Below are positions 38,022-46,103 of a stretch of DNA of 64,000 nucleotides, in pieces. The position numbers and the translations under genes are program-made. Position 1 is the first letter of the stretch. Each line of letters opens with the position of its first letter. Below the pieces are notes generated by a model, which saw only the letters and a program-made list of their open reading frames with translations, was not told the DNA's origin and did not search any database. Source of the stretch: CAVUPF01 sp963803755 (GTDB lineage Bacteria; Actinomycetota; Thermoleophilia; Solirubrobacterales; 70-9); contig CAWDNP010000005.1 of the NCBI GenBank assembly GCA_963803755.1, positions 124,001 to 188,000 of the forward strand, in the 5' to 3' direction.

Positions 38022-38882
38022 TCAGCCTCCTGGCGTGTAGTCGGTAGTCACCAGGCAGTGCGCGTGGGTGCGCCTACAGGCAATGGAGTAGAAGTCAGTG
38101 ACGGCGGCAGTCCGCGACGTTGCTGATTGCCTGGAGCCGGGGACCGCGACCTTGCCAACACCGACGATGCGAACCGTCGCGCCGGACAGGTCGGGCACCT
38201 GCACCTGCCTGACCGCAATTCGAGCCGCCTGGTCAGTGAATGTGAGACCGCTCATCACCACAGGTCCGGTCGTGGTGACGCCGCTAGTCTCAAGTTGGAC
38301 GTAGAGCTTGCCGGTTTGACGCTGCTGTTGATCCTGATGGGCCAAGGTCAGTTGAGCCAGTACGTCGGTGCCATTGGGGCTGAGCCGGTGCATGGCCGCA
38401 GGCATGTTGGCCGTGACACTGCTCATGAGAGCGTTGACCGCGTGGTTCGCCTGGATGAGGCGTGCCGTCTCCGTACCGGAACTCGTTGGGAACTCCTCTT
38501 CGCCGAGCGTGAATGTCTCAACGGCGCTTGAGGAGAACGCGACTGCCTTCAGGGAGCCGCCGCAGGCGGCCACTTGGTCGGCCATATCATGCACCTCCAG
38601 CAACCGAGCGCTTTGGAGATGTGGGTTACTTCGGCCAGGTGCGCTCAGTTCGAGCGCGGCATAACCGTTGAGCGGGCCGTCGCAATTCTTGGTCAGCGGT
38701 TCCAGACTGGCGAGAACCCCGGCGACACCACCCGCGCCGGTTCCGTTGGCCTGAAGGCCGCATCCACCTGCGATCAGGGTGATTAGGCCCCCCAGCGTTG
38801 CCGCCGTCAAGCGCTGCAAGCGCGAGTTGTGGTCGATCTCGCGTTGATGGGTCGTCTGCCGGATGCGATCAGTGATGGTCAT
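38022..38882 (-). CDS. Lipoprotein-like protein with degenerate VWA-like fold
   Basis: The ATG at 38880-38882 has a perfect GGAGGTGA five bases upstream, so the longer frame to 39008 is not used. After a basic N-terminus comes a hydrophobic segment, LTAATLGGLITLIAGGCGLQ, with a cysteine that could be a lipid attachment site, although the -3 residue is unusual. The rest has alternating strands and helices (LKAVAFSSSAVETFTLGEEE, GKLYVQLETSGVTTTGPVVM, TVRIVGVGKVAVPGSR), like a VWA fold without the metal site. It is the first gene of the operon with the membrane and VWA genes. Confidence 0.62.
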   Translation of the reverse strand: MTITDRIRQTTHQREIDHNSRLQRLTAATLGGLITLIAGGCGLQANGTGAGGVAGVLASLEPLTKNCDGPLNGYAALELSAPGRSNPHLQSARLLEVHDMADQVAACGGSLKAVAFSSSAVETFTLGEEEFPTSSGTETARLIQANHAVNALMSSVTANMPAAMHRLSPNGTDVLAQLTLAHQDQQQRQTGKLYVQLETSGVTTTGPVVMSGLTFTDQAARIAVRQVQVPDLSGATVRIVGVGKVAVPGSRQSATSRTAAVTDFYSIACRRTHAHCLVTTDYTPGG

Positions 38883-39160
38883 CTCGTCACCTCCGATTGC
38901 CTTCGTTTCTCCTCTGAGCGTCAGCACGAAGGGGAGCCCCGGATGGCGGTCGTCGCCTATCGCGACTCTCCGCTTCATCGCCCTCATGAACGAGCAACCC
39001 AGTGCCATGCGGGCATCCTACAACTCTGACGAAGTTCGACAAGACCCGCCTTGGTTGGCGTAATCTGTCCTTAATTAATATTTATGTCGAAACTTCGCTT
39101 GCAGCGCTTTCTCCGCCGAACTAGGGGGATAGACTCGCCTAGTGACTCGCACGACCTTGG

Positions 39161-40252
39161 ATGTCCTCGTCGCAGACCTGGATCTGCTCGTGGCTGATCC
39201 ATCGACGCCTACAGCGCGTTCTCGGTGCTCTTCCAAGGCTTCACGTCCTTGACAAGCAGCGGTCGAGCTGGCTAGCTGCGGCTGGCGATCCATCGTCTCA
39301 GCAGCGCGCGGTCGTCGCGGCTCAGTCGGTCCGCGCCGTACTTGCCGAGGCACTAGCTAGGCTGGGGGTCTCGCGGGAGGGCCGGGCACTTCACGTTCTC
39401 CTTGGGTATCCCGATCCGGGTCCGGGTCCGGAGATATCAGATGCCCAAAGCAACGCCAACGCCGTCAGTCAGCTCGACACAACTGCACGCGAGGAAAGAG
39501 CAGCCGTTATTCTGGATGACTCGCTCAGAACGGTGCAGCGCAACCGCGACGGCCTTCTGCGTCTAGCTGCCGAGCAGCTGCTTTATATGGAGCTTGATCT
39601 ACTCGATGAGGGCTTTGCGAGAGACGAGTTAGATATCGGGTGGGATGGCTTCCATACAGAGGCGTGGTCAATTCTCTGGCAGATGGAGCGCTCGGGCTCT
39701 CAGTGGAAGCATCACTATGAGCGGAGCATCGCGCTCATCTCTGGTGGGATCGGCACTATGGAGATATCGTTGGGCTCTATATGGACGGGCAGCGGTGACC
39801 TTGAAACTAAAGTGATCCAGCCCGACAATGTGGAGTACCTCGGTCGCAAAGAGGGCATGGCGGACCGTTGGCTACCTCGCCGCTTCTATTTCGATGTTTT
39901 CTTCTTCCCTCGCCGTTTGTCCAAAGGCGAGAGCGTCCTCCTCCACTACAAGACAGATGTCGATGACCCAGAGAAGACCCTCGACCCGGTTCTCGGATAC
40001 ACACCACGTAATACCGGCGTAGAGCTAGCTATGCGCGCTGAGCTCCCCGAATCGCTGCCAGCAGGTAGCGTCACCTTGCGCACTATGCGTGGATTACCGC
40101 CTCATATAGAAGAGATTGACGCGGAGCCTGTTGAACCAGTCGATACAGGTATCTACGAGGTGCGCACAACCATCAACCGCAACCCGAAGAACGAGGAGGA
40201 TTTACGCTACCAGCTTGAGTTTGACAAAACTGCGTTTAGCAGGCTATACTGA
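39161..40252 (+). CDS. Two-domain protein: HTH-like N-terminal module plus unknown beta-rich domain
   Basis: The N-terminal 140 residues contain ALARLGVSREGRALHVLLGY and AREERAAVILDDSLRTVQRN, then RDGLLRLAAEQLLYMELDLL. This has the pattern of an HTH-like module (regulatory loop, then LGVSxxTFRRxRE) common at the N-terminus of actinobacterial proteins of unknown role. The C-terminal 200 residues (ERSIALISGGIGTMEISLGS, RFYFDVFFFPRRLSKGESVL) look like a beta sandwich. A GTG at 39142 opens TTLDVLVADLDLLVADPS in another frame, so a frameshift near 39,230 may hide the true start. It ends at a strong terminator and faces the gene at 40,377, which has a similar module. Confidence 0.55.
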   Translation: MSSSQTWICSWLIHRRLQRVLGALPRLHVLDKQRSSWLAAAGDPSSQQRAVVAAQSVRAVLAEALARLGVSREGRALHVLLGYPDPGPGPEISDAQSNANAVSQLDTTAREERAAVILDDSLRTVQRNRDGLLRLAAEQLLYMELDLLDEGFARDELDIGWDGFHTEAWSILWQMERSGSQWKHHYERSIALISGGIGTMEISLGSIWTGSGDLETKVIQPDNVEYLGRKEGMADRWLPRRFYFDVFFFPRRLSKGESVLLHYKTDVDDPEKTLDPVLGYTPRNTGVELAMRAELPESLPAGSVTLRTMRGLPPHIEEIDAEPVEPVDTGIYEVRTTINRNPKNEEDLRYQLEFDKTAFSRLY

Positions 40253-40305
40253 AAGGAGTTTAATAACAGATGAGGAACGATAACTAGATGCACTCATAAA
40301 CTTCA

Positions 40306-40337
40306 GAAACCCCCACAAGTATGGGGGTTTCTTTTAT
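40306..40337. terminator. Rho-independent terminator, bidirectional
   Basis: A perfect 10-base stem (gaaaccccca with tgggggtttc), six-base loop, followed by TTTTAT on the plus strand. It lies between the convergent genes ending at 40,252 and 40,377 and probably serves both. Confidence 0.9.
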
Positions 40338-40376
40338 CTCATAATGACCGGTCTGGCTCCGGTAGCAGTCCACATC

Positions 40377-41420
40377 TCACTCCGACAGCTCCCGAACATC
40401 CACACCACTGACATCGCCACTCGGCGTCCGGTAGTAGTCAGCCACCCGATACCAGTCCTCGTCTATCAGGCGGATGAACTGTTCGGCTGCACGTAGCCAA
40501 GCATGTAGCGCGCACTCGCACTCGCTGTCGTCAAGTTCCCGGCAGCCTGCCCACTCGACCCAAGCGGCCATCAGCTCGCGCCGCCGCTCACCGGCCTCTA
40601 CCAGGCGATCACCGAAGCCGTCCAGCTCCTCATGCGGGCTATCGGCCAGCAGTGTCCGCAGCCATGAGCTGTCGGTTTGCCCTAGCGGCACGTAGAACTG
40701 GAGCTGATAAATCGCATCGGCAGCGGCGATCTCGCTGTCGGCGTCTGCCAGCAACCAGAGCCCGCCCTGCTCTTGGACGAAGCGCCCTAAGGCAGCGAGG
40801 AACCGAGCCCAATGCCAGGTGATGTTGCACAGCCGGTCGGCAATCGCCGGTTGGTCTTCCTCCTCGGCTGCCAGGTAGCTCCGCAGCACGTGTAGGTCGT
40901 TGCGCATTCCTGAGAGCGGTGTCCAGATGCGGCGGTAGCTGCGGTGCTGCTCCAGCCAGTCGATGTCGAGGCCGGACTGCTCCGGCGTGCGTTCCGGCTC
41001 CATGCGGTGCCAATGGCGCAAACGGTAGGCGCTGTCGGCTGCGTACAGCTCATTGGCTACGGCTTCCAGGAACGAGCCCTCTCGCTCCTTACGAAAGTGC
41101 TCGGGCGAGACATGCAGCAGGCCGGCGCCCTGTCGCCGCCGCTCTTTGAGCAGGCTGCCACGGGTGCCGGGCGCCAAGCCGAGCAGGGTTGCGGCCGAGC
41201 CATAAGCCCCACCATCAACCCGTTTAGCAGCTTCGGTTATCAGGGTGTGGGCGGCGACGGCACGGTCGACATTCTGCTCGCTGGCCGACTTGGCCTGCGT
41301 CAGCGCCAGGCCAAGGATGGCCGAGCAATCGCGCAGTCCCTCGGTCGTGACGCCAGGGCGCAGCAGGCCGCTCAGCTCGGCGGCCAATTCAGCCGGTGAG
41401 GCGACTGGCGGATCGCTCAT
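40377..41420 (-). CDS. Protein with HTH-like N-terminal module and helical C-terminus, unknown function
   Basis: Starts at the ATG at 41418-41420 behind GGGGGA (a GTG four codons earlier is possible). The N-terminal part has AYGSAATLLGLAPGTRGSLL, KERRRQGAGLLHVSPEHFRK and EREGSFLEAVANELYAADSA, a clear version of the LGVSPEHFRKxRE module. The C-terminal 200 residues are rich in Trp, Glu and Leu and predicted all-helical (LCNITWHWARFLAALGRFVQ, RRELMAAWVEWAGCRELDDS). Its 5' end is 56 bases from the start of the small membrane gene of the conjugative element. It may be a regulator or a conflict-system sensor; sequence does not decide. Confidence 0.55.
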   Translation of the reverse strand: MSDPPVASPAELAAELSGLLRPGVTTEGLRDCSAILGLALTQAKSASEQNVDRAVAAHTLITEAAKRVDGGAYGSAATLLGLAPGTRGSLLKERRRQGAGLLHVSPEHFRKEREGSFLEAVANELYAADSAYRLRHWHRMEPERTPEQSGLDIDWLEQHRSYRRIWTPLSGMRNDLHVLRSYLAAEEEDQPAIADRLCNITWHWARFLAALGRFVQEQGGLWLLADADSEIAAADAIYQLQFYVPLGQTDSSWLRTLLADSPHEELDGFGDRLVEAGERRRELMAAWVEWAGCRELDDSECECALHAWLRAAEQFIRLIDEDWYRVADYYRTPSGDVSGVDVRELSE

Positions 41421-41476
41421 CAAGTCCCCCACTAAAGCACCCGGAAGTACCCAGTTGCCTCATCGACCATGAAGCA

Positions 41477-41632
41477 ATGAACTTCTTGACCCGGCTGGCC
41501 GTCGTGGCGGTGGTGATTGCCGCAGCCCTTGCCGTAGCGGCGCCCTACGTTCGTGCCCTGTTCGTGCCCGTTGTGGCGCTCCTGCTCCTGGTCTATATCG
41601 GCCGTCTCATCTGGTGGTACACGCAGTTGTAA
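41477..41632 (+). CDS. Small two-helix membrane protein
   Basis: A 51-residue peptide, MNFLTRLAVVAVVIAAALAV, then APYVRALFVPVVALLLLVYI and a short WWYTQL end: two membrane helices joined by a tight turn. Small membrane proteins at this position, just before the coupling-protein gene, are common in actinobacterial integrative elements. It sits 7 bases before the first operator-like repeat, so it is transcribed separately from the transfer genes. Confidence 0.6.
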   Translation: MNFLTRLAVVAVVIAAALAVAAPYVRALFVPVVALLLLVYIGRLIWWYTQL

Positions 41633-41639
41633 TTTCTAC

Positions 41640-41656
41640 TGTCCACAAACGGGACA
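41640..41656. promoter_or_regulatory. Operator-like inverted repeat, site 1 (TGTCC-N7-GGACA)
   Basis: tgtccacaaacgggaca, identical in all 17 bases to the site at 45,093. Eight bases after it comes CATACT, a plausible -10, at the same spacing as the TATAAT after site 3. The site would overlap the -35 region of the transfer-gene promoter. Likely bound by the XRE protein encoded at 45,148. Confidence 0.7.
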
Positions 41657-41679
41657 ATATGGTGCATACTGAATACATA

Positions 41680-41696
41680 TGTCCATAAACGGGACA
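41680..41696. promoter_or_regulatory. Operator-like inverted repeat, site 2
   Basis: tgtccataaacgggaca, one base different from sites 1 and 3. It lies 40 bases (about four helical turns) after site 1, between the putative -10 and the ribosome binding site of the 57-residue gene, a position suited to tight repression or looping. Confidence 0.7.
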
Positions 41697-41716
41697 AAAT
41701 AACGAAGGAGGTAAAT

Positions 41717-41890
41717 ATGGGACATCAAAAGCAGCCAGAAAAGCGCATCAGGATTCGCTCGAAGTCGCTGGATCAGATTGACGAGACCAAGTTGTCACTG
41801 GCTCTGTGGCTGATGGCCAAGCGCATCGTCGAAGAAGAAGCCGAGCTGGACCCGGTGGACAATGAACCGACGCGCCGAAAGGCGGCGTAG
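41717..41890 (+). CDS. Small helical protein of the transfer operon (57 residues)
   Basis: ATG at 41717 behind a perfect GAAGGAGG. The product begins MGHQKQPEKRIRIRSKSLDQ and continues IDETKLSLALWLMAKRIVEE: a basic start, a predicted amphipathic helix and an acidic/basic end. The TAG stop shares its G with the GTG start of the coupling-protein gene, so translation is coupled. Short basic proteins of this kind are frequent first genes of actinobacterial transfer operons; a DNA-binding or mating-pair role is possible but not shown. Confidence 0.65.
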   Translation: MGHQKQPEKRIRIRSKSLDQIDETKLSLALWLMAKRIVEEEAELDPVDNEPTRRKAA

Positions 41891-44124
41891 TGGTTGGGTT
41901 GGACTGGGTAGTGGCGCTTCTCGCCCTTGCCAGCGGCCTGTTGACCTTGATGAGCTGGCGGGAGCGCTCTGAGCTGAAACTGCAATCGGTGCGGCTGCGC
42001 TTTGGCAGCGACGTGAGTACCGAGGCGGTTGAAGCCGTCTTGAGCGGCATTTCGGGCCTGCCGCGCCGGGCGTTGGTGATCCTCGAAGTGGTGGCTGACG
42101 AGCAAGGCATCAGCCACCATTTGCACGCCCCGGCCAGCACGCTTGAGCTGCTGCGGAGCCAACTGCGCGGCGTCTTACCCGGAGTGCGCTTCGACCCGCT
42201 GCCGGGCGGCGACGGGGACAGTGATTGGGCTGATGCTCGGCGCCTGCGTTGGTCGGGCTTCCATCCCGTTCTACAAACCGATCAGGCAGCCGAGATAACG
42301 GCGGCTCTGCTTGGTGCATTTTCAAGTCTTCAAGCAGGCGAGGGGCTACGTCTGCTCTGGCTGCTTTCGCCAACTCGGCGACCGGGATTGCCCCGACGCG
42401 ATAGCCAAGTTGAGCGCCAGCCTCCAGCCGGACTCGGTTGGCTGGTCGAGCGCCAGCCTTCGCTCGAACAACTGCGGGCGCTGCGCCAAAAGTATGCCCA
42501 GCCGATTCTGCACGGCCGGGCTGTGGTCATGGCCAGGAGCCAGAGCGGCCGTCGTAGCGCGCACTTGCTTGGTCGCGTGATCGCAGTGCTGCGCTCACGT
42601 CACAGCAGTTGGGGACGCCTCAGCGTCCGCCGTCAACGACCGATGGCGATTTATCAGGTGGTGAGGGGGTGGCATCAGGGGAGCCGCTTCTCACCGGCAG
42701 AGCTAGTCAGCTTGGTCGCATGGCCGATTGAGGCGCCCCGTATTCCGGGGCTGAGCCTGGCTACTGCACCACAACTGATGCCCGCTGCTCGCTTGCCCCG
42801 CACGGGTCGGATCTTTGCCCGCTCGGACTGGCCGGGTATGGAAGATCGGCAACTGGCCCAGCCGGTGATTGGCGGACTGAGTCACGCCCTGGTGGTCGGG
42901 CCGACAGGTTCCGGCAAGTCGCACCTGCTGGCCAACCTCGTCGTGCAGGACATGGCAGCTGGTCGCGGTTGCTTGGTGCTTGATGGGAAAGGCGACCTAG
43001 CCCGTGACGTTTTGGCGCGAATAGACGAGCGGCGCCAAGAGGACGTGATTGTGCTCGATCCGGGCGTGGCCTTGCCTCTGCCGGGCCTGCGGGTGTTTGC
43101 CCCTGGCAGTGACCCAGAGCTGATCGCCGATCTGGTGCTCGGCATCTTCCGCGAGCTGTTCGCCGACTCCTGGGGAGTGCGTTCGGACAAATGGCTCCGG
43201 GCCGGACTGGTGACTCTGGCTCATGACGACCATGCCACGCTAGCCAGCCTGCCACTGCTCTTTTCCGATGGCCGCTACCGCCGCGAGTTGGTCGGCAAGC
43301 TGCGCGATCCGCTGTTAGCCGACACCTGGGCAGCCTTTGAGGCCATGAGCCCACAGGAGAAGGCCAACCAACTCGGCTCTCCGCTTACAAAGGTCTCTGA
43401 GGTCATTGGTCGGCGAGTAGTCCGGGCCGTCCTGGCCCAACCGGAGCCGAAGCTCGACCTGCGCGACGTGCTGGCGTCGGGCAAGGTCGTCGTGGTGTCG
43501 CTATCGGCCGGGCGCATCGGTGTTCCGGCCTCCCGACTGCTCGGTGCTCTGGTGATCCACGAGCTGTTCCAGGCCGTGCAAGCTCGGTCTTCTCTGGCAC
43601 CGTCACGGCGGCGTCCCTACTTCGTCTACATAGACGAGCCGAAAGTCCTGGGAGACATCAACCTCCCCCTTGATTCCTTGTTCGAGATGGCGCGTGGTCT
43701 TGGAGTGGGAATTCACGTCGGGGCGCAGTCACTAACCCAGCTACAGCCAGCCGTTCAGCGCGCGGCTCTAACCAACTCGGCAACTATCTGTGCCTTCAAA
43801 CAAGCCGCTGATGACGCTCAGCTCTTGGCCCGCGAGCTGCTGGCCCTGAACGCTGAGGAGCTGCAAGGACTTGGCCGCTTCGAGGTCGCCGTTCGTTTGG
43901 GCCTGGGGCCGGGAGATACGGCGCCGGTCGCAACTGGTGTCACCCTGCCGCTACCGAAACCGAGCAGTGACCCGCGCGCCATCCGCCGGGATTCGGCTGA
44001 GCGCTACGGCGCCCCACTGGCGGCAGTTGACCAAGCCTTGCGGGAACGGCACGGCCTGGGTGGACGGGCACCGTCTGGAGCTAAACCGGATGCCCCAGTC
44101 GGCCGGGTGCGGAGGTCGCTATGA
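41890..44124 (+). CDS. FtsK/TraG-like conjugative coupling ATPase
   Basis: A 744-residue membrane-linked ATPase. A short N-terminal helix (VVALLALASGLLTLMSW) precedes a variable region. The P-loop domain has HALVVGPTGSGKSHLLANLV (Walker A), GCLVLDGKGDLARDVLARID (Walker-A-linked beta strand as in TraG/VirD4), and RRPYFVYIDEPKVLGDI (Walker B with DE), then GVGIHVGAQSLTQLQPAVQR, the sensor region of TraG/VirD4 proteins. It would pump the DNA to a recipient cell in conjugation. It is overlapped at both ends by neighbours (GTG in TAG; ATGA). Together with the Replic_Relax-like gene it forms the transfer module. Confidence 0.87.
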   Translation: MVGLDWVVALLALASGLLTLMSWRERSELKLQSVRLRFGSDVSTEAVEAVLSGISGLPRRALVILEVVADEQGISHHLHAPASTLELLRSQLRGVLPGVRFDPLPGGDGDSDWADARRLRWSGFHPVLQTDQAAEITAALLGAFSSLQAGEGLRLLWLLSPTRRPGLPRRDSQVERQPPAGLGWLVERQPSLEQLRALRQKYAQPILHGRAVVMARSQSGRRSAHLLGRVIAVLRSRHSSWGRLSVRRQRPMAIYQVVRGWHQGSRFSPAELVSLVAWPIEAPRIPGLSLATAPQLMPAARLPRTGRIFARSDWPGMEDRQLAQPVIGGLSHALVVGPTGSGKSHLLANLVVQDMAAGRGCLVLDGKGDLARDVLARIDERRQEDVIVLDPGVALPLPGLRVFAPGSDPELIADLVLGIFRELFADSWGVRSDKWLRAGLVTLAHDDHATLASLPLLFSDGRYRRELVGKLRDPLLADTWAAFEAMSPQEKANQLGSPLTKVSEVIGRRVVRAVLAQPEPKLDLRDVLASGKVVVVSLSAGRIGVPASRLLGALVIHELFQAVQARSSLAPSRRRPYFVYIDEPKVLGDINLPLDSLFEMARGLGVGIHVGAQSLTQLQPAVQRAALTNSATICAFKQAADDAQLLARELLALNAEELQGLGRFEVAVRLGLGPGDTAPVATGVTLPLPKPSSDPRAIRRDSAERYGAPLAAVDQALRERHGLGGRAPSGAKPDAPVGRVRRSL

Positions 44125-44261
44125 GGTTGCCGGTCGGTTGTCCGCTCGCGTCGAGCACTGCGCTCATTACGCCCCTGCGGCAAGCCGGATTTGGGCGTTT
44201 AAGCGACGCGACTCCTCTGCCTGTGGTTAGTGGTGTTTTCGAGTCGGGAGGTCGGCTATGA
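44121..44261 (+). CDS. Small protein linking the transfer genes (46 residues)
   Basis: A 46-codon frame that starts in an ATGA overlap with the coupling ATPase stop and ends in an ATGA overlap with the next gene. The product begins MRLPVGCPLASSTALITPLR and ends PVVSGVFESGGRL. The exact double overlap argues for real translation or at least for coupling between the two larger genes. No domain or membrane helix is visible. Confidence 0.45.
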   Translation: MRLPVGCPLASSTALITPLRQAGFGRLSDATPLPVVSGVFESGGRL

Positions 44262-45115
44262 GCCGGTTGAGCATGGCGGGATTGTTGGCACTGGCTGAGG
44301 CTATGCCTGAACGTGAACGCCAGATTGCTGAAACGACCGGACGGCTGCGGCTCGTGGCCGGTAAGCAGCTTGAACGACTGTACTTCAGTGAAATCGGCAA
44401 AGCTGCATCCCGCGCCCGAGCCGCGCGGCGGGTGTTGGCTGATTTGACAGAGCGACAAGTCCTGTTCCGCTTGGAGCGCTCCATAGGTGGCGTCAGAGCG
44501 GGCAGCGCTGGGCATGTTTATGGACTTGGGCCAATCGGCAAGCGGCTGGTGTCTTACTGGCAAGGCGAGGGACTAACGCGGGTACGGACGCCGCATGAGC
44601 CGGGAGTGGTCTTCGTCCGTCATACCCTGGCCGTGGCCGAGCAGTACATGCAGCTCATCGAGACTGAGCGAGCTGGCCGCTTCGAGCTGGTGGCCTTCGA
44701 GAGCGAGCCGGATTGCTGGCGTCCCCTTGCTGGGGCCTACGGCCGAGCAGACACCTTGAAGCCTGATGCCTTTGTGCGGCTCGGGCTCGGCGAGTTCGAG
44801 GAGTGCAGCTTCATCGAGGTCGATTGCGGCACGACAGGGCGTGGGGCGCTAACGCGCAAGTGCCATCGCTACGTTGCCTATTACCAGTCGGGCATTGAGC
44901 AGGCCGAGAGCGGGGTCTTTCCGCGCATCGTGTGGTTGACGACCAATCAGGCGCGGGTCCGGCTGCTGGTCGAGGTCTGCGCCAGCTTGGCGCCGGAGCA
45001 CTGGCAGCTATTCAGCGTCGGCACAGCGGACAAGGCGATAGGGCTGCTGAGCGGTGAGGCCGCTAAAGACAGCGCCGTGCTTTTGACAACACTGTCCACA
45101 AACGGGACAAAGTGA
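44258..45115 (+). CDS. Replic_Relax-family protein (mobilization/replication)
   Basis: A 285-residue protein of the replication-relaxation type found in actinobacterial plasmids and integrative elements. The N-terminal winged helix (RLRLVAGKQLERLYFSEIGK, ARRVLADLTERQVLFRLERS, GGVRAGSAGHVYGLG) is followed by FVRHTLAVAEQYMQL and a nuclease-like core: LKPDAFVRLGLGEFEECSFI, EVDCGTTGRGALTRKCHRYV, with the pattern of acidic residues expected for a PD-(D/E)XK-like fold. The last codons (LSTNGTK) are also the third operator site, so the promoter for the XRE gene lies inside this gene's 3' end. Confidence 0.8.
   Translation: MSRLSMAGLLALAEAMPERERQIAETTGRLRLVAGKQLERLYFSEIGKAASRARAARRVLADLTERQVLFRLERSIGGVRAGSAGHVYGLGPIGKRLVSYWQGEGLTRVRTPHEPGVVFVRHTLAVAEQYMQLIETERAGRFELVAFESEPDCWRPLAGAYGRADTLKPDAFVRLGLGEFEECSFIEVDCGTTGRGALTRKCHRYVAYYQSGIEQAESGVFPRIVWLTTNQARVRLLVEVCASLAPEHWQLFSVGTADKAIGLLSGEAAKDSAVLLTTLSTNGTK
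45093..45109. promoter_or_regulatory. Operator-like inverted repeat, site 3, at the XRE promoter
   Basis: tgtccacaaacgggaca lies 8 bases upstream of TATAAT (45,118-45,123), the likely -10 of the XRE-ImmA-recombinase unit, and so covers the -35 position. A ttgaca occurs at 45,083 but is too far from the -10 to be its partner. Autoregulation by the XRE protein is the natural reading. Confidence 0.75.
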
Positions 45116-45147
45116 GATATAATGGGAGCAAGTAAGGGAGTTTCGAT

Positions 45148-45501
45148 ATGACAGAAGCACAGGCCCGCAAGGTGGGCGCGCTACTTGCCAAAGCCAGAGC
45201 CGCAAAGGGGTTTTCCCTCCGCGATCTTGAGGAAGCGAGCGGTATTCCAAAGACCACGCTCGGAAAGATCGAGCAAGGCGCCTATAGCGAGCCGTCGCCG
45301 GACAACCTGGCGCGGCTAGTTGAGGCGCTAGAGATTGACCCGGCTCGGATTGACCGGGTCAGCCGCAACTACCTGGCGAACAGCCTGCCCAGCGTCGGAA
45401 CTTACTTCCGCAGCAAAGAGAAGGCCAGCCCGGAGGAGATTGTCGAGATCGAAGCGGCCGTTAATGCCATCCGCAAGAAATATGAAAGGAGGGAGCGCTA
45501 A
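45148..45501 (+). CDS. XRE-family regulator (ImmR-like)
   Basis: A 117-residue protein with an N-terminal helix-turn-helix: VGALLAKARAAKGFSLRDLE, EASGIPKTTLGKIEQGAYSE, PSPDNLARLVEALEIDPARI. A short C-terminal helix follows (SPEEIVEIEAAVNAIRKKYE). AAGGGAG precedes the ATG. Next to it, overlapping by one base, is an ImmA-like protease gene. In elements such as ICEBs1 this pair is the repressor and the protease that inactivates it when DNA is damaged. It probably binds the three TGTCC-N7-GGACA sites and holds the transfer and recombinase genes off. Confidence 0.85.
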   Translation: MTEAQARKVGALLAKARAAKGFSLRDLEEASGIPKTTLGKIEQGAYSEPSPDNLARLVEALEIDPARIDRVSRNYLANSLPSVGTYFRSKEKASPEEIVEIEAAVNAIRKKYERRER

Positions 45502-46103
45502 TGACCAATCAGACCAACCTGGACACGCCGCACAGCGGACTGCTGGAGCGGCTGCGGGCGCTGACGCCTGCGCGGGCCTTGACAACGACCGAAGCACAGT
45601 TTGTCGCAGAGCGACAAGCCATGCTGCTACTCAGCGAGCTTGGCGTCCAGACGCCAGCCGTGCCGCACTCCATCATTGACGAGCTGCCGTTCATCACGGT
45701 CGCGCAGCACGCCAGTTTCCCAACCTCGGGCGCGACCATCCGGACTGATTGCGGCTGGGTGATCGTGCTCAAGCGAAGCGAGCCGCGGACACGGCAGCGC
45801 TTCTCGCTAGCCCACGAACTCAAGCATGTGCTTGACGATCCGTTCATCGGGAAGCTCTATCCGTCGTTGGGGCACAGCAGGTCAGACGAGCGAACCGAAC
45901 GCATCTGCGACTACTTCGCCGCCTGCCTGCTAATGCCGAAGCGCTGGCTGACCCGCGACTGGTGCAGCGGGCACCAGAACATCGAACGCCTAGCTGGTCG
46001 CTATCGGGTATCTCGACAGGCAATGGAGGTGCGGCTATCTCAACTTGGACTATTGGCGCCAACGCCCCGCTGCATGGGGGCCGAACGGGAGGTGTTGGTA
46101 TGA
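45501..46103 (+). CDS. ImmA/IrrE-type metallopeptidase
   Basis: A 200-residue zinc peptidase. The catalytic HExxH appears in RQRFSLAHELKHVLDDPFIG, preceded by CGWVIVLKRSEPRTR and followed by RICDYFAACLLMPKRWLTRD, the usual conserved stretch with the third metal ligand. The end resembles a small helix-turn-helix (NIERLAGRYRVSRQAMEVRL), as in many members of this family. It starts in the last base of the XRE stop codon, and its own stop overlaps the recombinase start (ATGA). By analogy with ImmA it should cleave the XRE repressor and induce excision and transfer. Confidence 0.88.
   Translation: MTNQTNLDTPHSGLLERLRALTPARALTTTEAQFVAERQAMLLLSELGVQTPAVPHSIIDELPFITVAQHASFPTSGATIRTDCGWVIVLKRSEPRTRQRFSLAHELKHVLDDPFIGKLYPSLGHSRSDERTERICDYFAACLLMPKRWLTRDWCSGHQNIERLAGRYRVSRQAMEVRLSQLGLLAPTPRCMGAEREVLV

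Noticed and set aside
45083..45088. ttgaca as -35 of the XRE promoter
   Set aside because: It is 29 bases from TATAAT, too far for a sigma-70-type spacer. The operator itself covers the proper -35 position.
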